From positions 5,076,122 through 5,140,121 of the forward strand of contig OY811983.1 of NCBI GenBank assembly GCA_963681505.1: a stretch of DNA of 64,000 nucleotides. Reading direction: 5' to 3'. Below the pieces are notes generated by a model. The model saw only the letters and a list, made by a program, of their open reading frames with translations, ran no database searches and was not told where the DNA came from. Shown piece by piece: positions 57,278-64,000 of the stretch. The DNA is from Eunapius fragilis. Lineage: Eukaryota > Porifera > Demospongiae > Spongillida > Spongillidae. Every line of letters begins with the position of its first letter. Position 1 is the stretch's first letter. Position numbers and translations under genes: made by a program.

Positions 57278-57878
57278 TCACAATACACGAAGCTCACATT
57301 CAATGGTAATCACTACTGACTGGAACAATATTGTTATCCAGAGGCGGATCCAGGGGGGGGGGGGGGTTTTGGGGGTTGCAACCCCCCCTTTCATATATGG
57401 TAACGCCCCCTCTTCTGCTAAACAGCCCCTCCCCCTTCCCCGCTTTTTGTATCGGGCCTGAAGCGCCGGACAGCACCCCCCCCCCCCCCTCCGCTTTTCG
57501 TATCGGGCCTTAAATGGACAGCACCCCCCCCCCCCCCCGCTTTTCGTATCGGGCCTGAAGCGGACAGCATCCCCCCCCCCCCCCCCGCTTTTCATATCGG
57601 GCCTGTAGCGGACAGCACCCCCCCCCCCCCCCCCCCCGCTTTTCGTGTCGGGTCTAAAGCGGACAGCACCCCCCCCCCCCCCCCCCCCCCCGCATTTGGT
57701 CTCAACCCCCCCTTTTGGAAAACCCTGTATCCGCCCCTGTTATCAGTACTGCAGCTACTGCTGCATGCTCCCCCTTCCAGCACACAATGTTCCTGACTGC
57801 TTGACCTAAGTACTGTGACTTCTGTCCATCAATAGCCACACCATCCACCTCTGGGCTACTTTTTTCACCGCCACTCAT
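57278..57878 (-). pseudogene. Small ORF interrupted by a MITE
   Basis: ATG at 57876-57878 starts MSGGEKSSPEVDGVAIDG and reads to VAAVLIT, where the MITE at 57339-57739 is inserted. Beyond the element and one copy of its 5-bp duplication the same frame continues for about 18 codons to a TGA at 57278. The intact frame would encode about 64 residues. Function unknown; it may be the first exon of a larger gene. Confidence 0.4.
57339..57739. mobile_element. 401-bp MITE with poly-C repeats, TSD TTATC
   Basis: Terminal inverted repeats CAGAGGCGGATCCAGGG and (reverse strand) CAGGGGCGGATACAGGG; TTATC directly on both sides. The interior has about five 50-60 bp units (GCTTTTCGTATCGGGCC ... GGACAGCA) separated by C runs of 8-30. 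Similar CAGGGGCGGAT ends occur in invertebrate MITEs. Relative at 5401-5650. Confidence 0.8.
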
Positions 57879-57982
57879 GTCGTTCTAGGCTGACATCATA
57901 CGAGTGCGTTCTAGTAATGATTATGCTTATATTTGAGCGCAACTCTATAAAGATAAGGATGCCTTGCAAGTATCAGCATTAA

Positions 57983-58223
57983 GGGGGCGTCTCCAAAGTA
58001 TTTTAGAAAAGTTAACGTCATTTTGACGTTAGGGGGGGGGGGGGGGGGGGGGGGGTCAGGCTCGTGACGTTGTCCGATGTACTGACGGAAAAAATGGCGG
58101 CCGGCCTCCCACAACCTTCGATATCAATGACGTTATGAGAGGGGGGGGGGGGGGGGGGGGGGGATGTTATAATGAAACGTCAAAATGACGTTAACTTTTC
58201 CAAAATAGTTTGGAGATGCCCCC
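57983..58223. mobile_element. 241-bp hairpin MITE with two poly-G tracts, TSD TAA (PIF/Harbinger-like)
   Basis: Ends GGGGGCGTCTCCAAAGTATT and GGGGGCATCTCCAAACTATT (reverse strand), continuing into AACGTCATTTTGACGTT; flanked by TAA on both sides. The 3-bp TWA duplication and G-rich ends suit PIF/Harbinger. Two G runs of about 22-24 lie inside each arm, in the same direction. Confidence 0.75.
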
Positions 58224-59632
58224 TAAGTGGCAGTGTGCCTGTCCACTCAAAGTTCAGAAAGAACAAAGCCGGATAGCGAATGCAACGAAGAGAGCGGGAA
58301 ACCAGCGATTCATTTCAAACTTCTTTGCAAAAAGACCTAAAAGTAAGTGTTTAATCTCCGCATATGCCTGATTCTTACTTATTCCAAACTGCACACAAAC
58401 GTAATCTATTGGTTTACCTACCTTCACTTCCTTAATAACTTATAGCTTCTCAAACTCTTTCTGGGTTTCCGCCTCGTCGCCCATACAGCTGAACATCCCG
58501 TAGGCGGCCCCGGGGGGTTGGGGTGGGGCGGACCAGGGGGCCATGGCACACCTTCCCCTGCCCCCCAACCCCTTTACTGTAGCGTTGCAATATGATTACT
58601 ACATGTAACTATGTGTAAAATAGTGATAATGCCCCTTTCCCTTTGGCGCTCTTCGTGGGGTTGGCCCCTCCCTTCGGTAAGACCTATGCACCCACAACAA
58701 TTGGGAATGAAACTCCAATTGATGCGCTAAACGTCACATGTTTTGTGGTAAGTCCAGCAGGTACTTTAGTTGTATTCTTAGCTACGATAAAACAGGGTAC
58801 ATACTTCTGTACTAGCGCTAAAAAGTAAATAAAAACGCATCCCTATAAGTTTATTATAGCAGCGCCTAGTAATCTCAGAATTCCATACCTTCGGGTTGTC
58901 AGGTATGATATAGTTGTTTGAGGACTGAGAACTCCCACGACATATGATCCACATGTACCTGAGTACATAGCAAGTACGCAGAAAATCATTATAGCAAGCG
59001 AAACAGATGGGTCAGTTTTATTGCAATCGCTGACAGTACTGTGTGCTACATGGTTCATGCGTGTCCATAGTCATTTACACAGAGCAAATATATACACTTG
59101 AAGTCGCTACCTGTCCCTGTATGCCACTTGTACATTGTATCTGTTGTAATGCCTTTTACAAAATATTACATAAATTCTGAGGCAGGTATGCATTGCCATG
59201 TGCAATGTTGAACTCGAATGCGTAGTTATTGTGCTAAGGTAGTGGACATGGAGCAATCATTTATTCTGAAAGGTTCTGGTTTCATTCTTCGCATGCATTT
59301 TTTGTGGAGGAGCCTGTGCCTTGACATGGTAATATACTTCCTATAAATCCAAATTTTGTGCACATGGCAACATGCTCATTATATTTTCAGTTGCCAACAT
59401 TCTGGATCGATGGTTAAGAAAAGACAAGTCTGGATTGACATAAAAGGTAGACTATATACGAAGGGCATACTATGGGGTATGTTAATTTTGGTGAGGTACA
59501 CAGAAGGACCTGCTGTACAACAATATATACAAAGTGTGTGAAATGTATGTCTGCATAGTGTAGCTGGGATCTGTAAATAGTGTCAACTGGCCAGACCTGA
59601 TCATACATACATCACAGACATTTGTCTCTCAC
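58224..59632. other. No confident gene; possible transposon exon at 58240-58335
   Basis: Just after the MITE a plus frame reads SRIANATKRAGNQRFISNFF and AKRPK, ending at a good donor (AAAAGTAAGTG near 58341). It looks like the basic N-terminus of a hAT-type ORF, but no start is visible. The rest shows only a dispersed repeat at 59175-59268 (inverted partner of 46283-46385). Confidence 0.35.
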
Positions 59633-60099
59633 CTCATGGTGCCCGAGACCAGAAAGCAATTGATCTGTGATTGTTCTGGGTGAAAACTGTCTCCAGACTG
59701 ACTGAAAATAGGAGGCTGGTGAACTTGTGGCTCAAACGTTGTACATGTACCACTACGAACTGATGATGACGAACATGGTTCAGTAGATGAGTGGATTTGT
59801 GACCCCGTACTGATGAAGCTTTTATTTAAGCTGACACTAGATACAGGACTGGGTGTAGGTGATGCCTGGATATCACTAGTGGTACAACGAGTGGTGGAAT
59901 TTTGAACAAGAGAGGAGGACTGTACAGAAACATGTACAGATGTTGTACAAGAAGTGTCACTGTGACTGGGCTGACCTTGAGCGCAGCAGCTCTTTTTCAC
60001 TACAGGCAAAAAATGCTCTATAGATTTGCAGCTTGTGGCAGCTAATTTTCTCTCTCTTTCCCTCTGCTGACGACTTCCTGTCAAGCAAGTCACATGCAT
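59633..60099 (-). CDS. Ser/Thr-rich 5' exon of a probable transposon gene
   Basis: Minus-strand open frame with basic start SRQQRERERKLAATSCKSIEHFL followed in the protein by a long Ser/Thr/Pro-rich stretch, ending exactly at a donor-like CATGAG|GTGAGA (exon end 59633). An acceptor-like TTGCTTGACAG precedes the basic start. The N-terminus resembles those of ZMYM/hAT-type ORFs. No later exon could be joined with confidence; the DUF4371 fragment at 57.0 kb is downstream on the same strand. Confidence 0.35.
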
Positions 60100-60265
60100 A
60101 AATTGTCTCGCAAGCTACTGAATATCCTGGACTCGGGGGCTGGGTACACAGCCAAAAGGTCGATCACACACATGCAACATGACAATATATACAAGTATAC
60201 ACGACTTTGAGAATCTTCGAGGGCCACCTGTGGCTGGCCTGCGCCCCGGCCAGCCCGGACACAAA

Positions 60266-61213
60266 GGGGCATGTCACGAAAAATTTGGTCCGGGGGAAAA
60301 TCGGTCCGGCCAGACCAATTTTGGCGACTAAAAGTGGTCCGGCCGGACCGAATATGACGCCAAAATTTGTCCGGTTAATCCAAAATTGGTCCGGGCACAT
60401 AAGTACCTCGTATAAGTGGAGATTAGTCTTATTCTATGTGAAAATGGATTATTCAAGTGAAGAGGGAGATGCCAAAAATGGGAACCTAGTAGAAGAAACA
60501 TATGAGTACTTGGTAAGAAATGTGCACCCTGTGGGTGCAGGTAGCGTAGGTAGTGTTCGCCACCCGCGAGTACCGATGTCGGTTGTCTTGAATATACAGC
60601 TGCAAACAGGAGGGATAACTATATAAACATACCTGATTCCAAGAGATTGCCAGCCCTCACTCTATAGTAATACAGCTTCTTTTATTCAAAAACGTGCTCC
60701 ATACGAGGGAGAACAACTGTTTTATCCAATTAAGAGGATTTCTGGTATAGTCGCCAGTGCGGTTGGTCTTTCGCCACGTCAGTATGGTTGCAGTGTTTGC
60801 CATCCCACTGTATTCGTTGTTACGTAGCGTATGGTAGGTGGATTGTAACACAACATTGCTTAACCAGGTTAACCGTTTGAAAGGAAATGTTGCAACCCCC
60901 CCCCCCCCCAATGCTACATGCTACTCTGGCACGCAAGCGTTATATAATTCATCACTCTCCCTTTTTTACTTGCACGTGTACATGGCGCCTCGAAAGAAAC
61001 TTACAATTATAACGTTGTAAGTAGCCAGCTGAAAAATAAAGCTTGGACACACTTTGCATGTATTGTCACTCAGTGACCGAATAGCGGACCGTTTTTGGCA
61101 AGGCAGGACCACTTTTGGCGGACAAATATAGTCCGCCCAGACCATCTTTGGTGACCAAAAGTGGTCCGGCTGGACCACTTTTAGGTAGGACCACTTTTGC
61201 CGTGACAGGCCCT
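60266..61213. mobile_element. GGTCCGG-rich inverted pair, possible TIR element
   Basis: 60266-60400 and 61080-61213 carry inverted versions of a sequence with GGCATGTCACG/GGCCTGTCACG ends and repeated (A)AAAGTGGTCCGGCCGGACC motifs. Between them is about 650 bp with a poly-C run near 60897. A small related GGTCCGG hairpin lies at about 62655-62690. No target duplication was identified. Confidence 0.5.
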
Positions 61214-61479
61214 GCTCATCACAATAGGTCCAGCTGGTACAGTCAACTTATTACATCAGCTGCGTATACTACACTCCTTCATCCAAATGTAAGCCCTCCC
61301 TCTGCCCCCTGAGTTACATATTATTCAGTATTAACAACATGTTTAAAATTACAATAACAATTAATCGGCTGGGTAGCTTTTAGAAATAAATCAGCTTAGC
61401 CACGGAAAATGCATGTATCTGTGATGAAGTTTCACGGTTGGTACCGATCTGAAATCGGAAATGGACAGGCTGCGTGAAG

Positions 61480-62457
61480 TCAGGAAAAGTATTCATGCAT
61501 GCCTAAGCAGATTTCAAGTTCGGCTGGGTGGTGCTTCAGCACCCTGTGCACCCTCCTTGCATATGGGCATGAATCCACAATGCTCTGAGCATCTGTCACC
61601 GACAGGTAGTGTAGCCCAACAAACTCTTCTGAAACAGTGAAGTCATCACTGACCCATCTCAGAACTAAGGTCAGCTGCTCGTTGTTTGATTGATCCCTAG
61701 TTTCGTCAACCATCACAGCAAGGAAAGGAGAGGTGTGTTCATCATCAAGTATCCTCAGCACTTGAAGTACCATAAGTTCTAGCATCTCATTCTGATTGTC
61801 AGGATGCATATGCTTGCAAGCCTTCTTGGAAATCCATTGTAGTATTTGTGTATTGTCTTCAGCTCTCATATTAAGAAGCTGACTGAGGTTAGACGACGCA
61901 TCACTACCATCACCACGTAGGGCCAGTCCTTGCCTGGCAAGGAAGGGAACACTTGATAGAATCATCTGCAGCACATTCCTTGCCTCCTCCTTTTCTGCTT
62001 TGTGAGTAGAACTAAGGGGCACACCAACATCCTTTGTTGTTTTTGGAAGAGTAATAATGGCTTCAACAGCTTCAGTGTGAGACTTTGACCGAAGATGCTT
62101 GCTGAAAGTAACAGTGGCATCTTTCCAGTTATAAAATCCTGTAGTGACCTTAGAAACAAAAGTTTGTCACCAATTACGCATGGTCATATTATAAAAACTG
62201 TGTGTGTGTCATATAGTTACTACACTTACAAATGCAGTGGCAGTGTTTTTACTTGGCTGAATTCTGCCTAGCTTATCAGTGACGCATGTTTGGCAGAACA
62301 TCACATCCTGTCCTTCATCGTAATGGAGAAATGGCCAAGTATAGAACCACTGCCCTTTTGCTGAACAAAAAACGGGTTTTGTCTTTCCAAAGTTTCGCTT
62401 TGGAAAAGCAAAGCATTTAGGATGGTGAGGCTCATCAGGCAGGCTGGGAATCGACTC
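61480..62457 (-). pseudogene. hAT/ZMYM-type transposase fragment: TTF-type zinc finger plus DUF4371-like region
   Basis: Exon a (about 62457-62230): PHHPKCFAFPKRNFGK, FYTWPFLHYDEGQDVMFC and QTCV, the TTF-type zinc finger. Intron 62229-62149 (81 bp, GT-AG, phase 0). Exon b (62148-61480): GFYNWKDATVTFSKH, FLARQGLALRGDG, QLLNMRAEDN, FLAVMVDETRDQSNNEQLTL and RWVSDDF, typical of DUF4371. The frame stops at 61480 after VTDAQSIV, in sequence that no longer matches; the catalytic C-terminal hAT part is absent. The splice site fits the frame precisely. 5' exons are not found. Confidence 0.7.
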
Positions 62458-62699
62458 TCACACATCAACAATAGTAACCATTTAAAATGATTGTTAGTAT
62501 AGTGACTTTGTAGCTAACATGCTAGTAGGTCGTATAACAGATCTGACATGTAGTAGTGCATAAAGTCATGCATGTACATGTAGATCGGATCATATAAACG
62601 ACGCCTTGCATGAATGTACGATGATGTAACATAACACCGAGACTACAGGGGGAAAAACTGGTCCGGTTTAAACCATGCAACCGGACCAGCGGCTACGGT

Positions 62700-63900
62700 C
62701 TTGCATCGTCTTTCAGCAGTTTACCTTTATTCTCTGTATTATCAACTCCGTAGCATCATCTCTGGTGATACAGCTTATATTGTATTTTTGAGTAAGTGGT
62801 TATCTTGTCTAGCTGACCTAAAAGTTTCCTTTTGTAGAACTGCAATGATGGAATTTGTTCCTGATCAGTTTTGCTCCATCTTTGAACCTTTCTTTATATC
62901 TTTCTTACTGTTTTTTTACCAAGACAAGAGTACCATCTTTGTATGATAATTTGTCATCAGAATGAAGCTTGTCATTATATGTTTTTTGACTTCTGGTCCT
63001 TGCGTAGATTACGCAGTGCTTGCCTTCCAATTCTTATCATTGCCTGCAAGAATTAAGGAAGGATTACAAATGTTTGGTCCATTGGTATTGTGTACTGTGC
63101 TGAAGTCTTAATCTGATATCACAACAGGCAATCTTGGTTGGTGACCATAGACAAGGAAAATTGGTGAATGCTTTGTTGAATCTTGACACGATACACGATA
63201 GGAGAACAATATTGAATCAAGAAACAAATCCCAATTCCTTGGTTCATTACTAACAAATTTCAATAACTGCCTTTGCAATGTTTGATGAATCATTCATCTA
63301 GTCCGTTACTTTGAGGATGATATGTACTAGTCATATTGCATTTAATTCCAGTTATTTAATTCCAGTTAATGTGCAAATTGCATCATTAACCTGTTTGAAA
63401 AAGTGAAGTTACTGTAGGATCGATACAAATACAAAAATTCAGCCACTCCTGTTCCCGTCTTATCTGGTAAAGCTGTGGCTTCAGGCCACTTTGAGAATAA
63501 GCATGATACAGTCATAGTGTACTTTTTAGACCTTGGTGTTTTAGGATTAAATTCACTCCAATAGTATGCCACACCTCATCAGTTTTACAGGAACAGAATG
63601 TAATTCAGATACATACTTGTCAAACTAAGTGCACGTGTGTGTGTGTGTTCAGCTGAATGTATAAAGTACCTGTTAGCTCTTTGGCATTTGTCACAGGTGC
63701 GACAAAATTCTTTAACGTCACTAACAATGCCAAGCCAATAGAATCGTTCAGTAACTTTTTAGCGTCTTATCCCACCCAAAATGTCCTCCACCAAGAACGC
63801 TGTTATGGCAACCTTCCAGTACCACAAGCTTTTGTTTCATGGTTATCACCTGCTGGCGAAATGAGCCCTTAACTTTTCATGAAATATCACTTATGGATGC
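62700..63900 (-). pseudogene. Ty3/gypsy integrase fragment, heavily frameshifted
   Basis: Minus-strand order from the right: GHFGWDKTLKKV and CRTCDKCQRAN (integrase zinc domain, about 63.67-63.8 kb); TPRSKKYTM and FSKWPEATALPDKT (core, about 63.45-63.53 kb); YHPQSNGLDE with the catalytic Glu; HQTLQRQLLKFV and NWDLFLDSILFSYR (63.11-63.29 kb); and a C-terminal VLVKN/KKGSKME-like segment near 62.9 kb. Many stops. A different gypsy lineage from the 20.7-kb element. Confidence 0.7.
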
Positions 63901-64000
63901 GATTACATTCAGATCAAACTCCGATTTACCTTTATAATACAACTACCTCTCTTTCATGACGAATTTCTTTGCTTTCTTTCTAAAAGAATCCTTTGAATTC

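Overview
The window looks like intergenic and accessory DNA from an invertebrate metazoan. A sponge or cnidarian-grade animal fits best, but no rRNA or housekeeping gene is present to fix the taxon. The evidence is: GT-AG introns of 81-448 bp in several reading frames; a TATA/CRE promoter; Helitron, hAT/ZMYM-type, Ty3/gypsy and endonuclease-bearing non-LTR retroelement fragments; many hairpin elements, dinucleotide repeats and unusually long poly-G/poly-C tracts. There is no bacterial-style operon, ribosome binding site or CRISPR.

Layout. 1-3.4 kb: the 5' half of an apparently intact Helitron gene on the minus strand, two exons, running off the left edge. 3.4-10 kb: no convincing gene; hairpin elements, poly-G repeats and microsatellites. 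10.2-20.3 kb: first copy of a segmental duplication. It carries receptor-like gene A (four exons, 453 aa) and decayed retroelement pieces. 20.3-25 kb: a 163-bp tandem repeat block followed by a Ty3/gypsy element with short identical LTRs and two breaks in pol. 25-33 kb: a palindromic element, a dead non-LTR retroelement whose 5' half is inverted, and a frameshifted transposon-like ORF. 33.2-43.1 kb: second copy of the duplication with receptor-like gene B (four exons, also 453 aa), whose third intron is swollen by retroelement fragments. 43.7-46.5 kb: a small hairpin element and two tandem arrays. 47-56.4 kb: a 9.4-kb foldback element. It has about 1.2-kb near-identical outer arms and large 27-bp minisatellite arrays in opposite orientation, and its palindrome runs to the centre. 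It sits inside a hAT/ZMYM-type ORF with a 4-bp target duplication. 57-64 kb: more hairpin elements, two hAT/ZMYM-type fragments and a decayed gypsy integrase region at the right edge.

The only genes that look host-encoded are the two paralogues A and B. Each has a signal peptide, a tiny Cys-rich ectodomain, one membrane span and a long cytoplasmic tail with tyrosine motifs. All exon length differences between A and B are multiples of three, and splice phases match. The ectodomain exon has diverged far more than the flanking introns, as expected for a fast-evolving recognition receptor. The most unusual structure is the foldback element. The 30-bp end of a 249-bp hairpin element at 43.7 kb aligns without gaps to the foldback end and shares its inner half, and both have 4-bp AT-rich target duplications. 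This suggests one transposon family ranging from tiny to giant.
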